From NCBI GenBank assembly GCA_050031985.1, contig JBNAIG010000011.1, positions 1-64,000 on the forward strand: a stretch of DNA of 64,000 nt, read 5' to 3'. The DNA comes from SZUA-368 sp028533045 (lineage in GTDB: Bacteria; Spirochaetota; Spirochaetia; DSM-2461). A program made the position numbers and the translations under genes. The notes beneath the pieces were generated by a model. That model had not been told where the DNA came from, ran no database searches, and saw nothing but the letters and a program-made list of their open reading frames with translations. Positions 23,399 to 32,406 of the stretch are shown in pieces; the stretch's first letter is position 1; each line of letters opens with the position of its first letter.

Positions 23399-25645
23399 AT
23401 GAAACTCTTTCATGGCTCTATTCGAAAAAAGCTGTATTTACTGGTTTTATTGGCTACTCTGCCGGTATTTTTTGTTCTTCTTACAACGGAGCTGGTTTAT
23501 AGAAGGCAATTTATTCAGCGGGCGGAAGAGGAAGTGGCCCGCTCACTGGAGAGTGTGGCCGAAATGCAAAAGCGTCTTACCGATTCCACGGCGACCTTGC
23601 TTCGGACGGTGGCCTCCATCCCCGATATTATAGCTCTGGAAGAGGAAGAGTCCCGGGTGCTTCTCTCGACTTTGCTCGATGCCAATCCCATTTATACCAA
23701 TGCTATTCTGGTCGATCTGGATGGTGATGTTATTGCTGCCGGAAGAAATCATGAAAAATCCAAAACATTAAACTTTAGTGATCGCAAACAGTTTCGGGAT
23801 GCCATTGAGACCAAGGGTTTTGCCCCCGGTGAATATGTGGTGGGAAAGCAGTCTCAAATGGCCATTTTCCCTTTTGGTATGGCTGTCCTGGATGGGAACG
23901 GCCGAACGGTAGGTGCCATAATTATCGGGGTCAGCTTGAATCATTATCAGGAGCTTTTTGAGAATAATGATCATTATCAGTACAGTTTTTTTGGCGTGAG
24001 CGATTATATGGGGACCCGTATTTTCCGCTATCCCTCCAGTGAGAACACCCAGTTCGGAGTCCCGATTAAGGACGATGTGTACAGTGCGGCTTCCCAAAAC
24101 AAATCGGGAACCATTATTACAGAGAGCTCCGACGGTATGATCTATCTTATTAGCTATACCCCCTTAAGGCTTACCCCCGACGGAACCCCTTACATGTACA
24201 TGTTTTTGGGACAGGATTATAAGATCATCCAGAAGCAGGCCACCTCTATCCTCACCCGCCTGATTATCACAAGTTTTCTTTCCCTTCTCCTTGCCCTGGG
24301 AACCGCATGGCTTGCGGGGCAAAGAATTATCGTTTTACAGATAGAACAGCTCTCCCGAGCGGCGGAAAAATTCGGAGGAGGGGAAGAGGATATTACCGCC
24401 GGGATTGATTATCGGGACGGGGAAATAGGTCGTTTGGCCGAATCCTTTGATTCCATGATGGAAACTATTCATAAAAGGGATGAAGAGAAGAGTCATCTGG
24501 TCCATCAGTTAAATCGGTCACAAAAGATGGATGCCATAGGGCAGCTCGCCGGAGGAATCGCCCATGACTTTAATAATCTTCTTGGGGGGATTATGGGGGC
24601 CGCAGACTTACTGGGCCTTGAACTACCCGAGGATTCAAGGGGACGGGAGTATCAGGAACTCATAGTCCGCTCCGCCACCCGGGCCGCCGATCTTGCCAGT
24701 CAGCTTCTGGCCTTTTCGCGAACATCGGGCAAGTCCACCGTCCTGGTGGATATGCACGGCCTTATTAAAGAAACGGTACAAATACTCTCTAATACGATAG
24801 ATAAGCGCATTGACTTAAAGACGGATTTGAGAGGAAGCCATAGCCGGGTGACGGGAGATCCCTCTCTCCTTCAGAGCGCCCTTCTTAATTTGGGAATTAA
24901 CGCTTCCCAGGCTATTGAGAGTAAGGGGTTCATTGAGATCGTCAGCTATGATAGGGAACTGGATTATCAAAAGTGTCGTGATTCGGTTTTTGATCTTGAA
25001 CCGGGCTCTTATCTTGTTATTGAGGTGCGAGACAGCGGACGGGGAATCCCCCGGGAGAATCTTGATAAGATTTTCGAACCCTTTTTTACGACAAAAGAAC
25101 AGGGGGAAGGGACCGGACTGGGACTGGCTGCGGTGTACGGGACGGTTAAGAAATGCGGTGGTAGTCTTGAAGTAGAGAGCGAAGTGGGAAAGGGGACGGT
25201 TTTTACCCTCTACCTACCCCGGGGAAGAGGAGAGCGCCGAGAGGAATCCGTTCCTCAGGGAGAAATGGTAAGAGGGGAAGGCTCCGTACTGATTGTGGAG
25301 GATGAAGAGCCCGTTCGCACTATGGCCAAAATGGCCCTGGAAAGGCTTGGATACAGAACTTATACCACCGTTAACGGCAGGGAAGCTCTGGATTTTCTTC
25401 AAAAAAAAACAGAACAGATCGATTTAATCCTTCTGGATATGATAATGCCCGAAATGAACGGTAAAGACTGTTTTATGGAGCTGCAAAAGCTTGTTCCCGA
25501 AGTTCCTGTCCTTCTTTGTTCCGGTATGATTCGCGATGAAGACCTTAAGGAGATGACCCGCGAAGGGCTTAAACACATACTCCATAAGCCCTATCAGGTT
25601 CATGAACTGAGCAAGGCCGTGGCGGAAGTCTTAATTCAAGGCTGA
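23399..25645 (+). CDS. Hybrid sensor histidine kinase (Cache, HAMP, HisKA, HATPase, receiver)
   Basis: 748 residues from ATG 23399. Transmembrane helix near 12-30, a periplasmic dCache-like sensor to about 275, second helix near 290-310, HAMP, then HisKA with the phospho-His in GIAHDFNNLLGG, HATPase motifs (LNLGINASQA, DSGRGIPRENLDKIFEPFFTTK, GTGLGLAAVYG) and a C-terminal receiver with phosphoacceptor Asp in LILLDMIMPEMNG. The family takes a small-molecule signal across the inner membrane; the ligand is unknown. No separate response regulator is adjacent. A TTG at 23363 is part of the -35 box and is not the start. Confidence 0.93.
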   Translation: MKLFHGSIRKKLYLLVLLATLPVFFVLLTTELVYRRQFIQRAEEEVARSLESVAEMQKRLTDSTATLLRTVASIPDIIALEEEESRVLLSTLLDANPIYTNAILVDLDGDVIAAGRNHEKSKTLNFSDRKQFRDAIETKGFAPGEYVVGKQSQMAIFPFGMAVLDGNGRTVGAIIIGVSLNHYQELFENNDHYQYSFFGVSDYMGTRIFRYPSSENTQFGVPIKDDVYSAASQNKSGTIITESSDGMIYLISYTPLRLTPDGTPYMYMFLGQDYKIIQKQATSILTRLIITSFLSLLLALGTAWLAGQRIIVLQIEQLSRAAEKFGGGEEDITAGIDYRDGEIGRLAESFDSMMETIHKRDEEKSHLVHQLNRSQKMDAIGQLAGGIAHDFNNLLGGIMGAADLLGLELPEDSRGREYQELIVRSATRAADLASQLLAFSRTSGKSTVLVDMHGLIKETVQILSNTIDKRIDLKTDLRGSHSRVTGDPSLLQSALLNLGINASQAIESKGFIEIVSYDRELDYQKCRDSVFDLEPGSYLVIEVRDSGRGIPRENLDKIFEPFFTTKEQGEGTGLGLAAVYGTVKKCGGSLEVESEVGKGTVFTLYLPRGRGERREESVPQGEMVRGEGSVLIVEDEEPVRTMAKMALERLGYRTYTTVNGREALDFLQKKTEQIDLILLDMIMPEMNGKDCFMELQKLVPEVPVLLCSGMIRDEDLKEMTREGLKHILHKPYQVHELSKAVAEVLIQG

Positions 25646-25689
25646 CTTTTCCTCCCGTTTATGATAAAAATGAGCTACAGGAGTCAGTT

Positions 25690-26211
25690 ATGGATTTAGA
25701 CAAAGTTATACGTAAAGTATCCGATTTTCCCATTAAGGGAATTCGTTTCTATGATATTACCAGTGTTATCGGTAACCCCGAGGCCTTTAGCTACTGTATC
25801 AATAAAATGGTAGAGCTCTACGGAGACAAAAAGATCGACGCCGTGGCCGGTGTTGAATCGCGGGGCTTTATCTTTGCCGCTCCCTTTGCGGAAAAAATGG
25901 GGATTCCCCTCGTCCTTATCCGCAAGGCGGGGAAACTGCCCGGTACGACTCTTAAAGCAGCCTATTCTCTGGAATACGGCAAGGCGGAAATAGAGGTTCA
26001 CAAGTCCGATGTTCCCCAGGGAGGGAATGTACTTCTTATTGATGATCTTCTGGCTACAGGGGGGACTCTGGAAGCTTCGGCCCGTGTCCTACGTGACGGA
26101 GGTGCCCGGGTAGAGAATATCTTTGGGGTAATCGGTTTGCCTTTTCTTGGCTATGAAAAGAAACTGGAAGGGATTGAAGTTACCACTTTAATTAACTACG
26201 ACTCCGAGTAG
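25690..26211 (+). CDS. apt: Adenine phosphoribosyltransferase
   Basis: 173 residues. It salvages adenine with PRPP to AMP. The PRPP-binding motif is VLLIDDLLATGGTLEAS, and the N-terminal FPIKGIRFYDITSVIGNP and VAGVESRGFIFAAPFA are diagnostic of Apt. The ribosome site AGGAG precedes the ATG by 8 bp. It follows the hybrid kinase after 44 bp and is convergent with the small hypothetical gene. Confidence 0.96.
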   Translation: MDLDKVIRKVSDFPIKGIRFYDITSVIGNPEAFSYCINKMVELYGDKKIDAVAGVESRGFIFAAPFAEKMGIPLVLIRKAGKLPGTTLKAAYSLEYGKAEIEVHKSDVPQGGNVLLIDDLLATGGTLEASARVLRDGGARVENIFGVIGLPFLGYEKKLEGIEVTTLINYDSE

Positions 26212-26215
26212 GGCT

Positions 26216-26485
26216 TCACAGCACCTTTACGCCGTCCCGGTTATCTATCATTACTTCAAGACCAAAGACGTGGTCTTCGCCGATGTAATCGGGGAGGGTG
26301 CCCTTTAGCTGTCCCAGGGAAAGGTGCCAGGCCCGGATGACTTTCCAGGTTGTGAGAGACATTATAACCTGTGTCCCGGTCAGGCCTGCCTGTTGGCGTT
26401 CCGTTTTTTGCCGGTAAATCTCGGCTATCAGCTCTTCCGGCCGTTCCGGCTCAGTTCCCTGTATCGTTTGTGGGCTTCTTTCCAT
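26216..26485 (-). CDS. Small hypothetical protein
   Basis: 89 residues, soluble, mixed charge, ending LPDYIGEDHVFGLEVMIDNRDGVKVL. I do not recognise the family. Its ATG at 26485 lies inside the TPR gene (58-bp overlap) and has GGAG 10 nt upstream; a later start after the TPR stop would be non-ATG. The composition looks coding, but existence and start are uncertain. It would be the last gene of the barrel/TPR operon. Confidence 0.5.
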   Translation of the reverse strand: MERSPQTIQGTEPERPEELIAEIYRQKTERQQAGLTGTQVIMSLTTWKVIRAWHLSLGQLKGTLPDYIGEDHVFGLEVMIDNRDGVKVL

Positions 26486-26958
26486 TTTTTTCGTTCTCCC
26501 AGCATTTCATAGGTGTCGCGCAGGTTAAACCAGCTGTCCTCCCAGTCGGGATTCAGGTTTACCGAGGTACGAAAGCACTCCTCCGCCCTTGGATAATCTT
26601 CCTTTTGGAAATAGTAAACTCCCCGGTTGTTCCAGGCCGTGCTGTGGGTGGGGTTGAGCTCCAGGGCCCGGTCATATTCGGCCAGGGCCTCATCCTTCTT
26701 GCCGCTCCGGTAGTAGCACAGTCCCAAGTCGTTATGAAAATCCCCTTCCTCCGGCTCCAGGTCAATCGCCTTTATTAAAAGCTCCTGCGCCGTGGCATAA
26801 TCCTCTTTACGGATAAACACCAGGGCCATGTTGTAGATGATTCGGGGATTGGCCGGCTCCATTTCCAGAGCCGTATTAAAGGCAAGGAGGGCCTTGTCGT
26901 ATTTTCCCGATTGGGAGAGACGAATACCTTCGCTGTTCATTTGATCTGCCGACACCAT
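26428..26958 (-). CDS. Tetratricopeptide-repeat protein
   Basis: 176 residues from the preferred ATG at 26958 (MVSADQMNSEGIRLS). About four TPR units follow: GKYDKALLAFNTALEMEP, EDYATAQELLIKAIDLEP, GKKDEALAEYDRALELNP, EDYPRAEECFRTSVNLNP. It should be a helical scaffold for protein contacts. A start 31 codons further upstream (27051) is open but would run 76 bp into the barrel gene. The ribosome site is weak for both. It follows two outer-membrane protein genes and is likely co-transcribed with them. Confidence 0.85.
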   Translation of the reverse strand: MVSADQMNSEGIRLSQSGKYDKALLAFNTALEMEPANPRIIYNMALVFIRKEDYATAQELLIKAIDLEPEEGDFHNDLGLCYYRSGKKDEALAEYDRALELNPTHSTAWNNRGVYYFQKEDYPRAEECFRTSVNLNPDWEDSWFNLRDTYEMLGERKKWKEAHKRYRELSRNGRKS

Positions 26959-26975
26959 AGTTAGATTTTCGGCAG

Positions 26976-27683
26976 TTAGAAGCTCCAGATCAAAGAAAAA
27001 CTTATGGGAGTAGGGTAGGGAATCCAGTCTTCCGAGCTTTCTGCCGTCCAATCGGCATTCCAGAAGGGGGAGTAGGAGAAGAAAGTCAGATTACGCTCAA
27101 TCTGGTCGTCATTGTAATATTCCTCATCCAAACGAAAGCCCAGGCGGAGCATCTCCACCCACATACGGAAGCTAAGGTGCTCAAAAGGTTTAAACTCTAA
27201 AGCCATAGGAACATCTATCATCGTGGCAAAAGCGCCATAGGCGGGATCGTAGTTGTATTCTCCCGTAGGAGAATCGCCTCCCCACTGGGGAAACATTATC
27301 TGAAATTCAGGACTAAAGCCGCTGATAAAATTAAAGTATTTCGTTTCTATGAGGTTCCAGTAAAACCCCGCACCCGCTCCCAGGCTTATGCGGTAAAGAT
27401 CGGAGTCAATAATATCCGTATCGACCACTTCTTCTTCGTTGGAGTCAATTTCAAACCGTCCCAGAAGGTAGGGAGCGAATTCCATTCCTCCCTTTGCCTT
27501 AAAGTGAACCGTAGGCATGAGTGTTACGTCCCACTTGTAGGCGCCTCCCTCATCGAAGCTGTACATTTCATTATACAGCCGGGTTTCCAGGCTGAATGCG
27601 GTCATTTTCCGATCCTTTTCTTCTGCCGTCAGAGAAAAGACAAGCAGGAACAGGAGCGGAATGAAGCGTCCTATTCGACTCAT
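26976..27683 (-). CDS. Predicted outer-membrane beta-barrel protein
   Basis: 235 residues: a signal peptide (MSRIGRFIPLLFLLVFSLTA), then alternating hydrophobic/aromatic strands (YLLGRFEI, LYRISLGAGAGFYWNLIE, LSFRMWVEMLRLGFRLD), ending in Phe (ISFSLIWSF), the usual terminal signal for barrel insertion. It overlaps the upstream barrel gene by 4 bp (ATGA) and is a diverged paralogue of it in layout (signal, VTLMPTVHFKAKGGMEFAPYL versus FLIQPTFHFRPDKETEFVPYL). Function unknown. Confidence 0.75.
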   Translation of the reverse strand: MSRIGRFIPLLFLLVFSLTAEEKDRKMTAFSLETRLYNEMYSFDEGGAYKWDVTLMPTVHFKAKGGMEFAPYLLGRFEIDSNEEEVVDTDIIDSDLYRISLGAGAGFYWNLIETKYFNFISGFSPEFQIMFPQWGGDSPTGEYNYDPAYGAFATMIDVPMALEFKPFEHLSFRMWVEMLRLGFRLDEEYYNDDQIERNLTFFSYSPFWNADWTAESSEDWIPYPTPISFSLIWSF

Positions 27684-28345
27684 TTTCTGTTACCGAACCA
27701 GTAGATGGCGGCCAGGGACACAAGGGCCATATCGTCGTCGTCGACATTGAGGAAGGGAAAGGAAGAAGCGGCTTCCATCGTAATATCCTTACCGTCATCA
27801 TCGGCCGATTTGTCGTAGGTAAAACTCAGCTTCATCAGGTCCGCGCTCAGACGGATAGTCAGGTCTCTTGTCATGATGAAGTCCATAGCAATGGGAACCA
27901 CAAAGCTTAAGGCTGCGGAGAAATCTTTATCGTCATCGCCGTCGCCCTTTTCGTCAAGGCCAAAGAGAAGATCCCCTTCCATTCCGCTTACCAGGTCAAT
28001 ACGCCAGGTTTTGAGAAAGTGCCAGAAGAGGGATGTTCCCCCTCCCAGATACATGCGGTAGCTGTCTTCGTTAATATCACTGGAAATAGAGTCTTCGTCA
28101 CGGTTCAGATTCATACCGTAGGTAAGGTAGGGAACGAACTCGGTCTCCTTGTCCGGTCTAAAATGGAATGTAGGCTGGATAAGGAAATCGTACTCCGAAG
28201 CGGTTTCGCTGTCTCCGTCCGAATCGGTGTTGCGTTCTATGGAGGAGGAGAAGTTGAGATTCAAGCCGATGCCGTCCATGGAGCCCACTTCGGCCCAGAG
28301 CAGGGCGGTGAGGCAGAATAACAGGGGCAGAAATATTTTTTTCAT
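27680..28345 (-). CDS. Predicted outer-membrane beta-barrel protein, paralogue
   Basis: 221 residues from ATG 28345, where the signal peptide begins (MKKIFLPLLFCLTALLWAEV) with AGGA 9 nt upstream; the longer frame to 28411 adds a non-signal leader. The mature part has alternating strands with acidic turns (SDGDSETASEYDF, GEKGDGDDDKDF-like loops) and ends LAAIYWFGNRK. It shares the strand order and the PTFHF...FVPYL motif with the gene that follows, so the pair arose by duplication. Role unknown. Confidence 0.75.
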   Translation of the reverse strand: MKKIFLPLLFCLTALLWAEVGSMDGIGLNLNFSSSIERNTDSDGDSETASEYDFLIQPTFHFRPDKETEFVPYLTYGMNLNRDEDSISSDINEDSYRMYLGGGTSLFWHFLKTWRIDLVSGMEGDLLFGLDEKGDGDDDKDFSAALSFVVPIAMDFIMTRDLTIRLSADLMKLSFTYDKSADDDGKDITMEAASSFPFLNVDDDDMALVSLAAIYWFGNRK

Positions 28346-28473
28346 TATTTTCGTCCTTTCTTCGGAATCTTGCTTACTATTATACAAAGTTCCTTGGGAA
28401 ATTACTCGCATTTTTGTGTGTTTTCTGTAAAGTTTTTCTGTCCTTTCATAGGGGAAATAGCTATTATTGAATC

Positions 28474-30234
28474 ATGATTAAAGAGTACGCTTCTCTCAAA
28501 CCCTATTTAAAGAAATACGCCCTCCGTTATTTTCTGGGTATTATTTGCCTGGCCATTACCAACGGAGGCGTCATCTACATCCCCCAGCTCCTTAAGCGGG
28601 CCATCGATCTGATCTCCCGGGGCGAGACCGATCAGACTCAAATAGGGCGGATCATGCTCCTCATGGTAGGGGTCGCCTTTGTCGTGGCCCTTTCCCGGCT
28701 GGGGTGGCGCCATTTTGTTCACGGCGCCTCCCGGAGGATTGAGGCTGAATTAAGAGGGCGCCTCTTTGACCGGCTGGTCACCCTGGACCGTTCCTTCTAT
28801 AGCTCCACGAAGACCGGGGACATTATGGCCCGGGCCACCAACGATATGAATGCGGTGCGCATGGCCACGGGGATGACCCTTATTGCCTTTCTGGACGGCC
28901 TTTTTATGACCCTGTTTATCCTGATTATCCTCTTTGGGAACTATCCCAGGCTGACCTGGATACTTATTACTCCCCTTCCTCTGGTCACTCTTTTAATCCT
29001 GCGATTCGGTCCCATGCTGGGGAAACGATTCAAGGCCGTACAGTCGGGCTTTTCCGATATCTCCGACCGGGCCCAGGAAAATCTCTCCGGCCTTCGCCTT
29101 ATTCAGACCTACCGTCGGGAAGAGTACGCCATGTCCCGCTTTAGCGAGGTCAACGAAAACTATCGCAAAGCCAACCTGGCCCTTGTGAGAATCTGGGGGC
29201 TTTTTCATCCGCTCATCATGTTTTTTGCGGGAGTCATCACCTTCCTTCTCATCCTATTTGGAGGAAAGCAGGTCCTGTTGGGTAACATTACTCCCGGGGA
29301 TTTCGTAGCCATCATGAGTTATATGGGGATGCTGATTTGGCCCATGATGGGCGTGGGAATGGTGGTGAACTGGCTCCAGCGGGGCGGTGTGGCCCTGGAA
29401 AGGATTAACGCCATCCTGGATAGGGAAGCGGACATTCGGGACTACCCCGAAGCGGAAGCGGGCAGGGCCACGGGCGACCTGGTTCTGGACCATTTGAACT
29501 ACACCTACCCCGACGGGGAGGTTCCCGTTCTCAAAGACATAGATTTAACCATTAAAAAAGGCATGACCCTGGGTATCTTGGGGCCCACAGGCAGCGGCAA
29601 GACCACCCTTATCAAACTGCTTCCCCGGCTTTTGGAATCGGACCGGGGCAAAATCAGCTTCGGCGGCCGGGAACTTCACCGGATAGAGCTGGAGGAACTG
29701 CGCTCCGCCTTTTCTCTGGTGCCCCAAACCACCTTCCTCTTCTCCGATACGGTACGGAACAACATTGCCTTTGGTAAGCCCGACGCGACTCAGGAAGAGG
29801 TGGAACAGGCCGCCCGCATCTCTACCATCGACCGGGATATGGAGAATTTTCCCCAAGGTTACGAAACGGTGGTGGGCGAAAAGGGGGTGACCCTCTCGGG
29901 CGGCCAGAAACAGCGCACCGCCCTCAGCCGGGCCCTCATGCTGGACCGGGAGGTTATGATACTGGACGACTCCCTCTCCGCGGTGGATACCAAAACGGAA
30001 GAGTTCATTCTCAACCATTTTAGGGAGAGCCGGAAGGGCAAAACCAATATTATCGTGAGCCACCGCTATACTACTTTGCAGAAGGCTGACTTGATCCTCG
30101 TTATGGAGGAGGGGCGCATCGCCGACCGGGGAACTCACGAAGAGCTGATTGGCCGTGACGGTTTTTACCGGGAAATCTACGACTTGCAAAGACTGGAAGA
30201 GGCGGAAAGCCGGGAGGTACGGGATGAGCAGTAA
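28474..30234 (+). CDS. ABC exporter subunit 1 (degenerate Walker B)
   Basis: 586 residues: a six-helix exporter domain (1-310), then a nucleotide-binding domain. Walker A GPTGSGKTTL and signature LSGGQKQR are intact, but Walker B reads MILDDSLSAVD, with Asp in place of the catalytic Glu. This is the layout of the TM287/BmrC-type subunit in heterodimeric exporters. The second subunit follows directly with an 11-bp overlap. The likely role is export of drugs, lipids or peptides; the substrate is not predictable. There is no good ribosome site before the ATG. Confidence 0.9.
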   Translation: MIKEYASLKPYLKKYALRYFLGIICLAITNGGVIYIPQLLKRAIDLISRGETDQTQIGRIMLLMVGVAFVVALSRLGWRHFVHGASRRIEAELRGRLFDRLVTLDRSFYSSTKTGDIMARATNDMNAVRMATGMTLIAFLDGLFMTLFILIILFGNYPRLTWILITPLPLVTLLILRFGPMLGKRFKAVQSGFSDISDRAQENLSGLRLIQTYRREEYAMSRFSEVNENYRKANLALVRIWGLFHPLIMFFAGVITFLLILFGGKQVLLGNITPGDFVAIMSYMGMLIWPMMGVGMVVNWLQRGGVALERINAILDREADIRDYPEAEAGRATGDLVLDHLNYTYPDGEVPVLKDIDLTIKKGMTLGILGPTGSGKTTLIKLLPRLLESDRGKISFGGRELHRIELEELRSAFSLVPQTTFLFSDTVRNNIAFGKPDATQEEVEQAARISTIDRDMENFPQGYETVVGEKGVTLSGGQKQRTALSRALMLDREVMILDDSLSAVDTKTEEFILNHFRESRKGKTNIIVSHRYTTLQKADLILVMEEGRIADRGTHEELIGRDGFYREIYDLQRLEEAESREVRDEQ

Positions 30235-32035
30235 ATCCACTTTTGACGAGTTTAGAGACGATCAGGACGGCAAACTGAACCCGCAGGTTATCCGCCGTAT
30301 ACTCAGCTATCTCAAGCCCTACAAGGGTGTTGTCACTCTGGCTCTCATCGGCTTAGTACTGGCCACCGCCTCCTCCCTTTTGGCGCCGGTTATTATCCAG
30401 CGCACGGTGGACCACTATATTCTGGCCCCCGAGACGGGAGAGGTCCTGAGCCAGGCCGAGAAAATCGCCGGAATTGAACGGAATGCCTTCTTCTATCTGG
30501 GGCTTCTGTTCCTTTCCCTGCTCTTTACCTTTGCCCAGGTCTATTTGACCGCCATGACCAGTCAGTATGTGATGAGGGATATGAGAAAGGAACTCTTCGG
30601 TCACCTCATTGGCCAGTCACTGAGTTTTCTGGGGGGAACTCCCATAGGGAGTCTCGTTTCCCGAGTGACCAGCGATGTGGGGAAGATCAACGACTTTTTT
30701 ACCTCCGTGGCCCTGGCTATTCTGAAGGATATTGTTCTTATGGGGGGGATCTTCCTTACCCTTTTTCTGATGAACAGCCGTCTGGCCCTTATTGTGGTGG
30801 TGACCCTGCCGCCGGTTTTTATTCTCACCGGTATTATTCGTAACCACATACGCCAGGTCTACCGGGAGGTGCAGCACCACAACTCCCGGCTGAGTGCTTT
30901 TTTGGCCGAGTCGGTGGGAGGCATGGAGATTGTCCAGCTCTTTAATCGGCAGAGAGGCTTTAAGGCTGATTTTGGCGAAAGGAATCAGTCTCTCTTTAAG
31001 GCGAACATGAACGAAGTCTATCTATTCAGCTTTTTTCGTCCCCTTGTGAATCTCTTTACCTCCCTTTCCCTGGGCTGCCTGCTCTACTTTGGAACGGGGC
31101 TGCATAATTCGGGCGTGGTAACTCTGGGGGTTCTGATTGCTTTTATTAACCTGGTGGAGCAGTTTTATCAGCCCATTCGGGATATTACCGAGCTTATTAC
31201 GGTGACCCAGTCGGCCATGGCCGGGGGAGAGCGGGTTTTTGCTCTGCTTGACCGGGACGAAGCGATTCCCGACGAGGGGAAGGTGGAACCGGAAGAGGTA
31301 CGGGGCGACCTGGCCTTTGACAAGGTGTGCTTCTGCTACAAAGAGGGGGAACCGGTTCTGCGCAACCTGAGTTTTTCCGCTAAAGCGGGAGAGACTGTGG
31401 CCGTTGTGGGAACCACCGGGGCCGGGAAAACCACCATTGCCAATATGCTGGCCCGCTTTTGGGACCGTCAGGAGGGAAGAATCACCCTGGACGGAGTGGA
31501 TGTGAAAGATTACAGCCTCCAGGCCCTGCGGAGCCATATTCAGTCGGTTCAGCAGGACGTGACCCTTTTCTCCGGCACGGTGCGGGAGAATATCGCTTTG
31601 GGGAAAGAGATAAGCGACGAAGAGATTCTTCGGGCCCTGGAAATTGTACGGGCCGATCACTTTGTAAACGCTCTGCCCAAAGGACTCGATTCGCTTCTCT
31701 CCGAAGGGGCGGAGAATATTTCCGCCGGACAGCGGCAGCTTCTCTCCTTCGCCCGCATCTTCGTACATAACCCGTCGGTGGTGATTCTGGATGAAGCGAC
31801 CAGCAGCATCGATACGCAAACGGAAACCTGGATACAGGAGGGTATGGCCAATCTGCTCAAGAATCGGACCGCCCTGGTTATCGCCCACCGCCTGTCCACC
31901 ATAAAAAACGCCGACCGGATTCTGGTCCTGGGCAAGGGATCTCTCCTGGAAGAGGGAACCCACCGGGAGTTGATTGACCGGGAGGGAATTTACTACAATC
32001 TTTACAAACTCCAGTACGAGCAGGCCGGAGCGTAG
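30224..32035 (+). CDS. ABC exporter subunit 2 (canonical Walker B, altered signature)
   Basis: 603 residues from ATG 30224, which has GGGAGG 6 nt upstream inside the end of subunit 1; the ORF's earlier start at 30149 is not used. It has six transmembrane helices, then Walker A GTTGAGKTTI, Walker B VVILDEATSSID with the catalytic Glu, and an altered signature ISAGQRQLL. With subunit 1, the predicted dimer has one degenerate site (Walker B Asp plus ISAGQ) and one full site (Glu plus LSGGQ), as in TM288/BmrD-type pairs. Confidence 0.9.
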   Translation: MSSKSTFDEFRDDQDGKLNPQVIRRILSYLKPYKGVVTLALIGLVLATASSLLAPVIIQRTVDHYILAPETGEVLSQAEKIAGIERNAFFYLGLLFLSLLFTFAQVYLTAMTSQYVMRDMRKELFGHLIGQSLSFLGGTPIGSLVSRVTSDVGKINDFFTSVALAILKDIVLMGGIFLTLFLMNSRLALIVVVTLPPVFILTGIIRNHIRQVYREVQHHNSRLSAFLAESVGGMEIVQLFNRQRGFKADFGERNQSLFKANMNEVYLFSFFRPLVNLFTSLSLGCLLYFGTGLHNSGVVTLGVLIAFINLVEQFYQPIRDITELITVTQSAMAGGERVFALLDRDEAIPDEGKVEPEEVRGDLAFDKVCFCYKEGEPVLRNLSFSAKAGETVAVVGTTGAGKTTIANMLARFWDRQEGRITLDGVDVKDYSLQALRSHIQSVQQDVTLFSGTVRENIALGKEISDEEILRALEIVRADHFVNALPKGLDSLLSEGAENISAGQRQLLSFARIFVHNPSVVILDEATSSIDTQTETWIQEGMANLLKNRTALVIAHRLSTIKNADRILVLGKGSLLEEGTHRELIDREGIYYNLYKLQYEQAGA

Positions 32036-32053
32036 CCACAGGAGGCACAAACT

Positions 32054-32395
32054 ATGATCGAATTAGCAGATGCGGATTTGCAGGAAGCCATAGACGGAGG
32101 GGAATTCTCCGATAAAATCCTCAAGAGCCACGAGCGGGTGGCGGTTATTCTGACCCAGGGCTGGTGCCCCCAGTGGAAGATGATGAGTCTCTGGCTTAAA
32201 AAGATGGATGAGGAAGTGAAAATCTACTTTGTTGAGTACGAGAAGCGGGACATCTACCGGAGCTTCATGACCTTTAAGGAGTCGGTCTACGGCAACGATC
32301 AGGTCCCCTACATCCGTTTTTACGTGGATGGCAAGCTCACCGGCGCCAGTAATTACTGCAACAAGGAATTCTTTCTGGAGAAACTGGGACTTTAG
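32054..32395 (+). CDS. Thioredoxin-fold protein lacking the CxxC pair
   Basis: 113 residues. The spacing of VAVILTQGWCPQWKMM, followed by KIYFVEYEKRD and QVPYIRFYVDGK, matches a thioredoxin fold with the cis-Pro (VPY). The active-site position has only one Cys (CPQW), so it is unlikely to be a dithiol oxidoreductase. It may be a monothiol or structural partner. The ribosome site AGGAGG is strong. It sits 18 bp after the exporter and 11 bp before uxaE, so it is in that operon. Confidence 0.7.
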   Translation: MIELADADLQEAIDGGEFSDKILKSHERVAVILTQGWCPQWKMMSLWLKKMDEEVKIYFVEYEKRDIYRSFMTFKESVYGNDQVPYIRFYVDGKLTGASNYCNKEFFLEKLGL

Positions 32396-32406
32396 GGGCG
32401 AATCAA

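Noticed and set aside
31022..32050. 342-residue minus-strand ORF inside exporter subunit 2
   Set aside because: The plus-strand frame has full ABC motifs; this is the complement of GC-rich codons.
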